Shown: positions 51,094 through 59,725 of the stretch, in pieces
Layout: each line of letters opens with the position of its first letter
Position numbering within the stretch: the stretch's first letter is position 1
Assembly: GCA_022013695.1 (NCBI GenBank)
Contig: JAKLPS010000032.1
Location: 1-64,000, forward strand
DNA: 64,000 nucleotides
Direction: 5' to 3'
Source of the DNA: Weeksellaceae bacterium
Lineage (GTDB): Bacteria; Bacteroidota; Bacteroidia; Flavobacteriales; Weeksellaceae
Notes under the pieces: generated by a model
Databases searched by the model: none
What the model was told of the DNA's origin: nothing
What the model saw: the letters and a program-made list of their open reading frames with translations, nothing else
Program-made: the position numbers and the translations under genes

Positions 51094-52842
51094 TTACTTC
51101 TTAACCCGTATTGGTGTTTTTGGTTTATTTTTTTCTTCTAATTTTTTACGCTCGGCTTCGGCTCTTTCGTAGAGCAAATTGTCGGATAGATAAACGGTTT
51201 CCGGATAGTTGGGCGTATCCAGAGATATGTCGCTCCTTTTCTGCGGGCGGTCTTTTGTATTCCAATTGAAATCTTTGAAAAAACGTTCTTCCTTGGATAT
51301 TTTGCTCATCGGGTAGGTGTCCGTATTCGCGCCGATATTGCAGTCGACGACTTCCAGGCGACGTTCCAAAAATCGGGCGACAATTTCGCCGCAAGTCGAG
51401 AGCGCAACGCCAATTCTGGTAACTTGCTTGGTTTTTTCGTTCGTATCATCGGCATAAGTTATGGCTTGGGCATTGCCGACTGCCTTTGCCATATCGATGA
51501 CGTTATCCTTTAGATAGACGATCATATTTTTGCTTTTGATCTGGTTGAATTCGTCTTTCAGATTGAGAGAATCGGCTTTGCTGATGGCAAAGGCATTCCC
51601 AATAACTCGGATAGAATCGGTGATTTCCTTTTCGGGGTCGCTGTACACGCGAATCTCGTCGCCAGTGACCTGTTTTACGCCCATCCAAAGGATTGGTTTT
51701 CGCATCAGATGCATCTCGCCGTCTGTCTCGTTGAAGCTGAGAGAGTCTGCACGGCCTTGCATATCGGTTTTGAAAATCCGCACTTTTCTGAAAGCCCGCA
51801 AGAAGCTTTTTTTCTTGCGATTGTCGGCAGAATCCGGTTTTTGGTAACTTAGAAATTTATCTGCGGCAAAATAAACCGAATCTTTACTGAGAATCTTGAC
51901 GGCGTAGGGCTTATCGGTGACCATTGCAGAATCTTTTTTTTCGTAGATCTCGCCATAGCCACCTTTGATATAACGCTTTTGCTGCGGATCGTCCAAGGTC
52001 ACATTTCCGTTTCCTTTTCCGAATCCGGTGTTTCTGTTGTAGTATAATTTGTCGCCGCTGAGGATTTTGTCATTATAATATATTCTGGAATTTTTATTGA
52101 GGAAGGATTCGCCGGTTTTCGAATTGTAAGTTCCTAATTCTGTATAGACGTAATTTCTGGGGTTGGCTTTGTCCCTGATGGTTGTAGGGCCCGAGAAATC
52201 CGACGTTCCTGTGTTTTGATTCTGCTTGATATTGTCGCTGATGATCGTATATTTGTCAGTTTCAATATTGGATCTTCCTATGAAATCGATCATTTTGGAG
52301 TTGAGGTAGTAAGTTGCCGATTTGGTGTACATCACGCTTCCGTCATTGCTGTAGATGGTGCCACCGGAGTTGAAATAAGCGGTGTTTGGGATTTTGTCGT
52401 AGTAGAGTATTTCAGTTTTGATGGTCTGTTTGGGATCCGTGAGGACAACGTTTCTTCGGGCAATTCCGCGCTGGGTATTGCCGTCATATTCCATTTCTTC
52501 CGCCGTTATTCGGTTTCCATCTGCGGTCGTCAGAACCACATTACCGATGGCTCTTAGAAAATTCTCTTTCTGATAGAAAACCACCTCGTCTGCCGTGAGA
52601 ACTGATCCTTGATGCTCGAAAACGACGTGGCCAGAGAAGACGGGATTGCCTTCGTATTTGTCTGGTTTGACGCCAAAGGTGTCGGAATGCCTATGCTGAA
52701 CTTTTTTGGAAGTTTCGCCTTGCTGATTGGGACTGTTGAAAAAAGCATCCTTTACCAAACCTGTATTTTGGGTTGGCGTCACTTGTGAAAAGCTTCTTAC
52801 AACCATTAAAAGTAAAATAAAAAGAAGGATTTTCTTCATCAA
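51094..52842 (-). CDS. OstA-like protein (LptA-type LPS transport)
   Basis: The 582-residue protein begins with a signal peptide (KKILLFILLLMVVRSFSQ). The N-terminal OstA-like domain includes NPVFSGHVVFEHQGSVLTADEVVFYQKENFLRAIGNVVLTTADGNRITAEEMEYDGNTQRGIARRNVVL, a beta-jellyroll repeat pattern that continues through most of the protein. LPS transport OstA/LptA proteins carry LPS across the periplasm; Bacteroidota variants are longer. A basic tail (KKLEEKNKPKTPIRVKK) ends it. It overlaps the Fur-like gene upstream by 4 bases, so both are translated together. Confidence 0.88.
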   Translation of the reverse strand: MMKKILLFILLLMVVRSFSQVTPTQNTGLVKDAFFNSPNQQGETSKKVQHRHSDTFGVKPDKYEGNPVFSGHVVFEHQGSVLTADEVVFYQKENFLRAIGNVVLTTADGNRITAEEMEYDGNTQRGIARRNVVLTDPKQTIKTEILYYDKIPNTAYFNSGGTIYSNDGSVMYTKSATYYLNSKMIDFIGRSNIETDKYTIISDNIKQNQNTGTSDFSGPTTIRDKANPRNYVYTELGTYNSKTGESFLNKNSRIYYNDKILSGDKLYYNRNTGFGKGNGNVTLDDPQQKRYIKGGYGEIYEKKDSAMVTDKPYAVKILSKDSVYFAADKFLSYQKPDSADNRKKKSFLRAFRKVRIFKTDMQGRADSLSFNETDGEMHLMRKPILWMGVKQVTGDEIRVYSDPEKEITDSIRVIGNAFAISKADSLNLKDEFNQIKSKNMIVYLKDNVIDMAKAVGNAQAITYADDTNEKTKQVTRIGVALSTCGEIVARFLERRLEVVDCNIGANTDTYPMSKISKEERFFKDFNWNTKDRPQKRSDISLDTPNYPETVYLSDNLLYERAEAERKKLEEKNKPKTPIRVKK

Positions 52843-53318
52843 TTTTCAGCCTTCTTGTGTCCGTAGAAGTACAGAGAATGCGTATCAATACTTACACCAA
52901 ATGCTTTTTCTATGGATTCTTTGATGCCTTGGATTCTGGGATCGCAGAATTCTATGATTTCCTCGATGACCTTGTCCGAATCTTCCTTGTAGATCACCAG
53001 ATGATCGTGCTGCTTGTCAAAATAGGATTTTTCGTAAGACGAGGTGCTCAATGTTTTTTCGCCAAACTGGTGCTTTCTGATCAAGCCTGCATCTAGGAAA
53101 ATCTCGATTGTATTGTAGATCGTAGCCTTGCTCACGTGGTATTTTTTGTGCATCATCAGAAGATAGAGATCATCCACGTTGAAATGATGCTCCATATTGT
53201 AGATCTCCTCCAAGATGGTGTAGCGCTCCGGGGTGTTGCGGAATCCTTTGTCCATCAGGTATTGTCTCAGAACATCTTTTATGGTAGCGATATTCAACTC
53301 TTTTTGTTTCGTATCCAT
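52839..53318 (-). CDS. Fur-family transcriptional regulator
   Basis: The 159-residue protein has a winged helix with RNTPERYTILEEIYNMEHHFNVDDLYLLMMHKKYHVSKATIYNTIEIF, the Fur fold. QHDHLVIYKEDSDKV has the HDH metal site, but the usual CxxC structural zinc pairs are missing; only one cysteine (EFCDPRI) is left. The gene overlaps the OstA-like start by four bases. A promoter 4 bases upstream of the ATG suggests a leaderless transcript. A link between metal status and LPS export is an inference from this pairing. Confidence 0.9.
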   Translation of the reverse strand: MDTKQKELNIATIKDVLRQYLMDKGFRNTPERYTILEEIYNMEHHFNVDDLYLLMMHKKYHVSKATIYNTIEIFLDAGLIRKHQFGEKTLSTSSYEKSYFDKQHDHLVIYKEDSDKVIEEIIEFCDPRIQGIKESIEKAFGVSIDTHSLYFYGHKKAEN

Positions 53319-53322
53319 CTTA

Positions 53323-53357
53323 CAAAATTAGCGAATTTTTTTCAGGATTAATCAAAA
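53323..53357 (-). promoter_or_regulatory. Promoter for the fur-like/ostA-like unit
   Basis: On the minus strand TTTTG at 53357-53353, 22 bases, and TAATTTTG at 53330-53323 match the Bacteroidota consensus. Only TAAG separates the element from the ATG at 53318, so transcription would begin at the start codon. Confidence 0.45.
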
Positions 53358-55327
53358 TGCTTTCCTTCGACTCTTTCTATTTTCTCGGTCTTTATTTTTT
53401 GATCGAGTAGGGGTGCAGATTCTACCACCACGTTGTGACTTGCAAAGCCGTAAGCCGTAAAATCGTTGCTGCCCAGTTTTTTTACAAAATTGTACATATT
53501 CAGCACGATTTTGTCTCGGATGGTCAGCAATAAGTCATTGATATACACATTATCGATAATCACAAATTTGAGATCCGGCGGGATGTTGTGCATTCTCAGC
53601 GATGGATGCGAACTTCTGGAGGGGATGGTTCCTTCGTCCATCATTTCTGCCAAAACTTGCTGGAAATAATCGTTGATACGCCTGTCCCGTTTGAAACCCA
53701 GCAGGAAGCTGATTTTGTAAATCGTACCGGGCAAAATCTCCTCGACGTTGTATTTGAAAGTATAAGGATCTTCCTGATTCACAATATTAAGAATGAAATA
53801 ATGATCTGCCCTTTTCGGCTGTGCTCGGATAATGGAATAGATGATCTTAGACTCCACCTCGTCATCTCTTTTGGCACGGCTGATGAAGGCCAGATTGGTC
53901 GCATATTTAGGGATGGTCTCATCCAGCTTCATATCTTTTATCGTGGAAATATATTTTTCCAGTTTTACGAATTTGATGAAAGTGGTTTTGATAATTCTAC
54001 CGTTGTACCAAGCATACATACACAAGCCTATGAAGCCTGCAAGGAAAACCGACATCCATCCGCCATCAAAGAATTTGATGATGTTTGCGCTGAAAAATCC
54101 ACCTTCGATGATGACGTAAACCAAGGCAAAAAGTGCAATCCAGATTTTGTTGGTGCGCGTTTTCAGAAACCAGAAAACCAACAATATCGTCGTCATCAGC
54201 ATTGTAACAGTGATAGAAAGCCCATAAGCAGCTTCCATTCTTCCAGATTCCTTGAAGTAGATTACCACAATGAAACAGAGGATCAAAAGCCCCCAATTGA
54301 TTTTCGGAATGTACATTTGCCCTTTGATGCCCGAAGGATATTCGATCTCCTGATTGGGCCAAAAGTTGAGCGACATCGCTTCCGAAAACATCGTAAAGGC
54401 GCCCGTGATTACGGCTTGGCTCGCAATGATGGCAGCCATCGTTGCGAGGATCACGCCAGGAATGATAAACCACTCGGGCATAATTCCGAAAAATGGATTT
54501 GTGCCTCGGAACACCTCGTGGTAGTTGTTCAGCAACCAAGCGCCTTGACCTAAGTAGTTCAAAATCAACATCAACTTCACAAATATCCAACTCACTTGTA
54601 TATTCTTCATGCCACAATGCCCAAGATCGGAATACAAAGCTTCCGCTCCAGTGGTACAAAGAAAAACGGCGCCTAAAATAATAATTGCGCTGGGCGAGTT
54701 ATAAATCAATTTCACGGCATAGTACGGATTGAAAGCTCGCAGGATAGATGGATGTTCTACAAGATGCACAAGACCAAAACCGCCCAACACTAAAAACCAA
54801 AGCACCATTACCGGCCCAAAAAATTTCCCAATGAAACTGGTTCCAAACTGTTGCACAATGAAAATGACGATCAAAATAGCCAGAGTTATCGGGACAACGG
54901 GCGGCTTGTGCGTCACCAATTCCAACCCTTCTATGGCAGACATTACCGTAAGAGATGGCGTGATGATGCTGTCCGCAACCAATGCTGCGCCACCGATGAT
55001 CGCTATCAAGTAAAGCCATTTTTTCTTGAATCTTTTGACAAGAGAGTATAGCGATAGAATTCCACCCTCACCTTTGTTGTCGGCTTGCAGGGCAATGATG
55101 ACATATTTGATGGTGGTCTGCAAAGTGAGGGTCCAAATGATGCAGGAAAGTGCCCCTTCAATATATTCTTCAGAAATGATTCCACCCGCTTTTCCAGCGT
55201 TGATGATGGCCTTCATCACGTACAACGGCGATGTTCCGATGTCTCCGAAAACAATCCCCAATGAAACCAAAACTCCAATCCAGGAAAGTTTTTTGAGGTC
55301 AAAATGACCAGTGCTACCTTGCGACAT
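53348..55327 (-). CDS. kup: KUP-family potassium uptake transporter
   Basis: The 659-residue protein starts LSWIGVLVSLGIVFGDIGTSPLYVMKAIINAG, the Kup signature, and has about twelve membrane segments to residue 440. A cytoplasmic C-terminal domain follows. ADSIITPSLTVMSAIEGLELV and TTGAEALYSDLGHCGM are also family motifs. It carries K+ with H+ symport. The gene is separated from the Fur-like gene by 29 bases on the same strand; it has its own -7 element. Confidence 0.94.
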   Translation of the reverse strand: MSQGSTGHFDLKKLSWIGVLVSLGIVFGDIGTSPLYVMKAIINAGKAGGIISEEYIEGALSCIIWTLTLQTTIKYVIIALQADNKGEGGILSLYSLVKRFKKKWLYLIAIIGGAALVADSIITPSLTVMSAIEGLELVTHKPPVVPITLAILIVIFIVQQFGTSFIGKFFGPVMVLWFLVLGGFGLVHLVEHPSILRAFNPYYAVKLIYNSPSAIIILGAVFLCTTGAEALYSDLGHCGMKNIQVSWIFVKLMLILNYLGQGAWLLNNYHEVFRGTNPFFGIMPEWFIIPGVILATMAAIIASQAVITGAFTMFSEAMSLNFWPNQEIEYPSGIKGQMYIPKINWGLLILCFIVVIYFKESGRMEAAYGLSITVTMLMTTILLVFWFLKTRTNKIWIALFALVYVIIEGGFFSANIIKFFDGGWMSVFLAGFIGLCMYAWYNGRIIKTTFIKFVKLEKYISTIKDMKLDETIPKYATNLAFISRAKRDDEVESKIIYSIIRAQPKRADHYFILNIVNQEDPYTFKYNVEEILPGTIYKISFLLGFKRDRRINDYFQQVLAEMMDEGTIPSRSSHPSLRMHNIPPDLKFVIIDNVYINDLLLTIRDKIVLNMYNFVKKLGSNDFTAYGFASHNVVVESAPLLDQKIKTEKIERVEGKHFD

Positions 55328-55356
55328 AATGTAAGAATAATTGAAAAATAATTTTG

Positions 55357-55364
55357 CAAATTTA
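55357..55364 (-). promoter_or_regulatory. Possible -7 element for kup
   Basis: On the minus strand TAAATTTG fits TAnnTTTG and ends 30 bases before the ATG at 55327. The nearest TTG is 29 bases away, too far for a standard -33. Confidence 0.4.
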
Positions 55365-55473
55365 GATTATTTTACAGTCTTAAGAATTTTTTTCAAGAAA
55401 ATGTAATATTAAAAAATTTTGGATGCCCAAAAAATTGATTTTCAAGAAATTGAAGGCTGCATTTCATCGGATT

Positions 55474-55800
55474 TTATAGATAGAAACGGAAACGCCATCG
55501 TTTTCTTTTTTTGAGATAATCAGGATTTTCTTCATTGGCAAAAGCCTCTCGCTCGAAGCTGATATTGCGATAAGCCATAGTCCAATCTTTATATTTAAGA
55601 TATTTGATGTAATATTCTGAAAGATACCAAATGTAAAAGGGAATAATCAAAAGTTCCAGTTGCTGCCGAAGATGAATTTTCTCGTGATCGATGAGTACTT
55701 TATTTTGCCGATCTTCCGTTTTTCTAAGAAAAATAAACGGAAACAAAGTAATCCCCGAAATTTTAGTATTTTTGAGTAATCTTTGGCAAACAATTATCAT
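55474..55800 (-). CDS. Small membrane protein with HEKIH zinc-protease-like motif
   Basis: The 108-residue protein has VLIDHEKIHLRQQLELL, where HEKIH fits the HExxH zinc-binding motif, then a hydrophobic segment (LIIPFYIWYLSEYYIKYLKY). The C-terminal part is basic. I recognise it as a conserved flavobacterial small protein without a named family. The motif resembles that of M56/M48-like peptidases, but a third zinc ligand is not evident, although FEREAFANEEN could supply a glutamate. Catalysis is speculative. Confidence 0.6.
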   Translation of the reverse strand: MIIVCQRLLKNTKISGITLFPFIFLRKTEDRQNKVLIDHEKIHLRQQLELLIIPFYIWYLSEYYIKYLKYKDWTMAYRNISFEREAFANEENPDYLKKRKRWRFRFYL

Positions 55801-55838
55801 CCATCAAAGATAAAAATTTTGGTATAGTTTTTTAACTT

Positions 55839-56015
55839 ATGCAGAGAGATGACATCAAAGAGAACGAAGACTTCTACTATAACGAGCAAGGTTATAAGGT
55901 TTTTACAGAGAAATTCCACTTGAAACGTGGCTATTGCTGCAAAAGCGGTTGCAAACATTGCCCGTACGGCTACGATAAAAAAACAGATACTTTTCTAAAA
56001 AAATCTAAAAATTAA
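55839..56015 (+). CDS. Small cysteine-rich protein, DUF5522 family
   Basis: A 58-codon gene reads MQRDDIKENEDFYYNEQG and continues with VFTEKFHLKRGYCCKSGCKHCPYGYD. The CC-x3-C-x2-CPYG motif is typical of DUF5522 proteins of Bacteroidota and suggests a bound metal. Starts at ATG 55839, ends at TAA 56013-56015. It precedes the DUF4136 lipoprotein gene by 62 bases. Confidence 0.8.
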   Translation: MQRDDIKENEDFYYNEQGYKVFTEKFHLKRGYCCKSGCKHCPYGYDKKTDTFLKKSKN

Positions 56016-56077
56016 ATAAAATGAAATCGATGTTCGGCTCCTCCATACTGACTTTAAAAACCCATAAAATTTACATT

Positions 56078-56611
56078 ATGAAAAAATATGCCTTCATATT
56101 ACTGGTCGCAGTTTCCCTTGGGGCAACTTCTTGCAGCCCATTCCAAGTGAAATCCGATTATTCTGCAACGGCCAATTTTGCCAATTATAAAACTTATCTT
56201 CTGAGAACCGACGACCTGAAACTGAATGATCTCGACAAAGACCGCGTTCTGAATGAACTATCCAAGCAATTGCAGGCAAAAACTTTGACTTCTGCCCCGA
56301 ATCCAGATTTGATCATCAACGTGAAAGCTTCCCATAAGAAGGTTCAAGACATTCAAACATCGTACGGCGGCGGCTTCGGCTGGGGAAATCCTTATGGCTG
56401 GGGCGGTGGCTTTGGAATGGGAAACACCTGGACCAACAATTACAACAGCGGAACAATCATCGTAGATATCATCGATGCAAAAACCCAAAAACTCGTTTGG
56501 CAAGGCGTTGGAAGCGGACTTTCTGTAGATTCGCCAAAGTCGAAACAAAGACAAATCCCGGAAGTTGTGGCCGAAATGATGAAAAATTATCCGCCGCAGA
56601 AAGGGAAGTAA
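56078..56611 (+). CDS. DUF4136 domain lipoprotein
   Basis: The protein has 177 residues from the ATG at 56078. An N-terminal lipoprotein signal (KKYAFILLVAVSLGATSCS) has the lipobox cysteine in ATSC. The DUF4136 domain follows: YSATANFANYKTYLL, NPDLIINVKA, a glycine-rich stretch (GGGFGWGNPYGWGGGFGMG) and GTIIVDIIDAKTQKLVWQGVGSG. It should be attached to the inner or outer membrane. The frame upstream of 56078 has no signal peptide in the correct place. Confidence 0.88.
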   Translation: MKKYAFILLVAVSLGATSCSPFQVKSDYSATANFANYKTYLLRTDDLKLNDLDKDRVLNELSKQLQAKTLTSAPNPDLIINVKASHKKVQDIQTSYGGGFGWGNPYGWGGGFGMGNTWTNNYNSGTIIVDIIDAKTQKLVWQGVGSGLSVDSPKSKQRQIPEVVAEMMKNYPPQKGK

Positions 56612-56945
56612 TCCGAAGCGATATTCGGATCATTTGCCAATTAACCAGCGATTAAAATCTTGTTTCAAAAATTATTGAAGCCGATTCGTTTCTAATGAAT
56701 CGGTTTTTTCTTGGCTTAATCTCAATTGAAATAAAAGTTAATGATGGAAAAAAAACTGAAAGACATAAACTGAAAATTCTACAAAAGATAGAATGGTTTC
56801 TGTGGTTAATTATGATTTTTTCCATCGCTTTAACGTAGAAATAAAGGGGCTACTTCGTTTCCCATGTCGAAAGCTTTTTTTGCAGATATTTTCTCGTTAT
56901 GTGCTCAAATTTCTTTAATTTGCACTGCTAAAAATAATTTAAACA
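56612..56945. other. Intergenic region before fabV
   Basis: The gap of 334 bases contains the terminator at 56677-56709. Near 56920 there is TTTAATTTGC, one base short of TAnnTTTG, which may be part of a fabV promoter. No coding sequence was seen. Confidence 0.6.
56677..56709 (+). terminator. Rho-independent terminator of the DUF4136 gene
   Basis: CCGATTC and GAATCGG form a perfect stem around a 9-base loop and are followed by six T residues. Confidence 0.85.
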
Positions 56946-58148
56946 ATGATTATTCAACCAAGAACAAGAGGATTTATATGTTTGACCGCACACCCAGACG
57001 GTGCCCTTCAAAACGTAAAAAATCAAATAGAATATGTGAAGTCCAAGGGCGCAATCAAAAACGGTCCCAAAAAAGTTTTGGTGATTGGCGCTTCAACAGG
57101 TTTTGGACTTTCTTCCAGAATCGCTGCTGCTTTTGGTTCCGGTGCCGCAACCATTGGTGTTTTCTTCGAAAAAACAGCGTCTGAAGGCAAGATGGGAACC
57201 GCAGGCTGGTACAACTCGGCCGCTTTTGAAAAAGAAGCACACGAGGCGGGACTGTATGCAAAAAGCATCAACGGCGACGCATTTTCTGATGAAGTGAAAA
57301 AGCAAACCATCGACCTCATCCAGAAAGACTTGGGACAAGTTGATTTGGTTGTTTACAGTTTGGCTTCTCCCAGAAGAACTCATCCCAAAACAGGTGTGGC
57401 GCACTCGTCCGTCCTGAAACCCATCGGGAAATCCTACACCAACAAAACCGTCGATTTCCACACAGGTGTTGTTTCTGAAGTCACAATTGCGCCGGTTGAA
57501 AATGATGAAGACATTTCCAATACCATCGCAGTGATGGGTGGCGAAGATTGGAAATTCTGGATAGAAGATATGAAAGCAGCAGGCGTGTTGGCAGATGGTG
57601 TCAAAACCGTAGCTTACTCGTACATCGGCCCAGAACTGACTTTCCCAATCTACCGAAACGGAACCATTGGGCAGGCCAAAAATGATCTGGAAGCAACGGT
57701 AACCGTCCTCAATAATTTGTTAAAAGACCTAAACGGAAGTTCCTACGTTTCTGTAAACAAAGCTTTGGTAACCCAATCCAGCTCGGCAATTCCGGTGGTG
57801 CCGCTGTATATTTCTTTGCTGTATAAAGTGATGAAAGCTAAAGGAACGCACGAAGGAACTATTGAACAGATGCAAAGGCTTTTCGCAGAACGATTGTACA
57901 GAGAAGATGGCCAGATTCCTTTGGATGATGCCAGCAGAATCCGAATTGATGACTGGGAAATGGCGAGCGACGTGCAGGCGGAAGTGGATAGATTATGGCA
58001 AGAAACGACGACGGAAAATCTTTCCAAAATCAGTGATATAGCAGGTTACAGGAAAGAATTCTTCAACCTTTTCGGTTTCGAAGTGGATGGAATCGATTAC
58101 GAAAAAGAGGCCAACGAGAACGTACCAATTCCGAGTATTGCATCGTAG
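56946..58148 (+). CDS. fabV: Trans-2-enoyl-CoA/enoyl-ACP reductase FabV
   Basis: The 400-residue protein matches FabV. IIQPRTRGFICLTAHPDGALQNV starts it, VLVIGASTGFGLSSRIAAAFGSGAATIGVFFEK is the nucleotide-binding part, and VYSLASPRRTHPKTG follows. YSYIGPELTFPIYRNGTIGQAK carries the family Y-x8-K pair (Tyr of IYRNG and the following Lys). It reduces enoyl-ACP with NADH in fatty acid synthesis and is usually insensitive to triclosan. It stands alone with a terminator after it. Confidence 0.95.
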   Translation: MIIQPRTRGFICLTAHPDGALQNVKNQIEYVKSKGAIKNGPKKVLVIGASTGFGLSSRIAAAFGSGAATIGVFFEKTASEGKMGTAGWYNSAAFEKEAHEAGLYAKSINGDAFSDEVKKQTIDLIQKDLGQVDLVVYSLASPRRTHPKTGVAHSSVLKPIGKSYTNKTVDFHTGVVSEVTIAPVENDEDISNTIAVMGGEDWKFWIEDMKAAGVLADGVKTVAYSYIGPELTFPIYRNGTIGQAKNDLEATVTVLNNLLKDLNGSSYVSVNKALVTQSSSAIPVVPLYISLLYKVMKAKGTHEGTIEQMQRLFAERLYREDGQIPLDDASRIRIDDWEMASDVQAEVDRLWQETTTENLSKISDIAGYRKEFFNLFGFEVDGIDYEKEANENVPIPSIAS

Positions 58149-58199
58149 CAATTAATAGTTAGACGAAGAATTTAGATTCAAAAAATAATTTAAACATAC

Positions 58200-58229
58200 A
58201 ACGGCTCTTTTTCAAGGAGCTGTTTTTTT
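58200..58229 (+). terminator. Rho-independent terminator of fabV
   Basis: AACGGCTC and GAGCTGTT pair (one G-U) around a 9-base loop and are followed by five or more T residues. It overlaps the stop codon of the convergent acyltransferase gene. Confidence 0.75.
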
Positions 58230-59019
58230 AGGACTCAGATTTAGATTCCTTCAGTTTTGTGTCGTACTCGTGGAGGAGATTGTGTTCTGGTGTTTGTTCG
58301 ATGGCGTGCATTATTTTATCCATGATTTGAGCCGCCGATTCATTATCATAATCAATATCCAAAACAGGCTTGAACTCCATTGTGGGTTTTACGCCAGTTA
58401 CTTTTATTTTCAGACCTTTCTTGTCGAATGCTCTTCGGAAACCATTAATTTTGATCGGAATCACGATTGGTCTTTGGTTTTTGATCAGTTTGGCAGTTCC
58501 TTTTCTGCCTTGTGCGAAAGCGGACGTTGTCCCTTGCGGAAACGTAATGACCCAGCCATTATCTAAGGCTTTCATAATATTTTCAATCTCGCCGAGATCC
58601 ACCATTCTATTCACATTTTTCCCCTCTGCTCGCCAAGTTCTTTTGACCGTGATGGCGCCCGCAATTTTAAAAAGTCGGGCTAATGCGCCTTTGTTCATCG
58701 TTTCTTCTGCTGCAACGTAGTAGAAATCAGTTTTTGGATTCAGAAGATAGACTGGATTTTTGATGGTGTTGTGATAGCCGTTATTCACAGCGCAAAAAAC
58801 GTGGTACATTGCCGCCACGTCGGCAAAATAGGTCTGGTGATTGGAGACGAAAAGCACATTGCTGTCTGGCAGATCGGTGAGATTGTCCGTGCCGGTTATT
58901 TTCAATTTGTTGAAACCGTTGAATCTTCTGTAAGAAACAATTCCCAGAATGAAAATAATGAGTCTTTTGAGAATGTAAATATTCCCAAAAGAATCGGTAA
59001 AAATGTTTTTTTTAGCCAT
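58228..59019 (-). CDS. 1-acyl-sn-glycerol-3-phosphate acyltransferase family protein
   Basis: The protein has 263 residues from the ATG at 59019 (a GTG precedes it by one codon). A membrane segment IYILKRLIIFILGIVSYRRF is followed by NHQTYFADVAAMY with the NHx4D acyltransferase motif and FPQGTTSAFAQGRKG, which replaces the usual FPEGTR. FRRAFDKKGLKIKVTGVKP is common in Bacteroidota members. It acylates a lysophospholipid in membrane lipid synthesis. It converges with fabV. Confidence 0.9.
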   Translation of the reverse strand: MAKKNIFTDSFGNIYILKRLIIFILGIVSYRRFNGFNKLKITGTDNLTDLPDSNVLFVSNHQTYFADVAAMYHVFCAVNNGYHNTIKNPVYLLNPKTDFYYVAAEETMNKGALARLFKIAGAITVKRTWRAEGKNVNRMVDLGEIENIMKALDNGWVITFPQGTTSAFAQGRKGTAKLIKNQRPIVIPIKINGFRRAFDKKGLKIKVTGVKPTMEFKPVLDIDYDNESAAQIMDKIMHAIEQTPEHNLLHEYDTKLKESKSES

Positions 59020-59065
59020 CACTCATTGTTATAATTTCAGAAGATCAGAAATTATGCCTACAAAA

Positions 59066-59695
59066 TTAAACATTTTTTAATAAGTTACTGAATTCGCTAA
59101 GGATCATCGATGTCGCGCCCCAAATAATATACCCATTGAAGTCTATCACCGGGACTTCGGCTCCTTTTGTCGAAGGGAGGATCATATTTTTTGGCTGGTC
59201 GGGAAGACTTAATAATGATGAGATAGGAAATTCTATTAATTCGACGGCTTCACTTTCCTGAAGGAAAAATGCTGGGTCTTTTTTGGTGTAGGAAATGAAA
59301 GAGTGTACGTAAAAATTACTCGGCGGGATATAAATTGGCGACATTTCCCGGATGATTCTCACATAATGCTCATCAATTCCCAGCTCCTCGGAAGTTTCTC
59401 GTTTGGCGGTGTGAGCAAAGTCCAAATCTTCTTTTTCATTTTTTCCGCCGGGCAAAGAGATTTGTCCGCTGTGGCGATCACGTTCATTTTGAGAACGCAC
59501 AATCAACGGAAAATGCCACTCGTTATTCTTTAAATAGAGTAAAATGTTGACAGCTGCAAATTTCGGATTTAGTGTCAGAACATCTTCATAACTGTAAACA
59601 GGTCGGTATGGCGGAGAATAGATTTTGTGGGCGTTTTCTCCCAATAATTCCGCGCTTCTTATATCTCTGAGTAAATCTTTTCCGAAGGTCTGCAT
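59066..59695 (-). CDS. NUDIX hydrolase (CoA pyrophosphatase-like)
   Basis: The 209-residue protein has the Nudix box GGKNEKEDLDFAHTAKRETSEELGI at about 79-103, preceded by RSQNERDRHSGQISLPGG, which is the UPF0035 motif of CoA pyrophosphatases. It likely hydrolyses CoA or related nucleoside diphosphates. A -7 element lies only 4 bases before the ATG. The acyltransferase gene is 46 bases downstream in the same direction. Confidence 0.92.
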   Translation of the reverse strand: MQTFGKDLLRDIRSAELLGENAHKIYSPPYRPVYSYEDVLTLNPKFAAVNILLYLKNNEWHFPLIVRSQNERDRHSGQISLPGGKNEKEDLDFAHTAKRETSEELGIDEHYVRIIREMSPIYIPPSNFYVHSFISYTKKDPAFFLQESEAVELIEFPISSLLSLPDQPKNMILPSTKGAEVPVIDFNGYIIWGATSMILSEFSNLLKNV

Positions 59696-59699
59696 CTCT

Positions 59700-59707
59700 C
59701 AAAGATA
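59700..59707 (-). promoter_or_regulatory. Possible -7 element adjacent to the NUDIX start
   Basis: On the minus strand TATCTTTG is followed by AGAG and the ATG at 59695. The -33 region has no proper TTG at 19-21 bases. Confidence 0.35.
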
Positions 59708-59725
59708 GCAAAAAATCTTCAAATT

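Noticed and set aside
53588-54553. Plus-strand frame of about 321 codons
   Set aside because: Antisense to kup, with low-complexity content and no motif.
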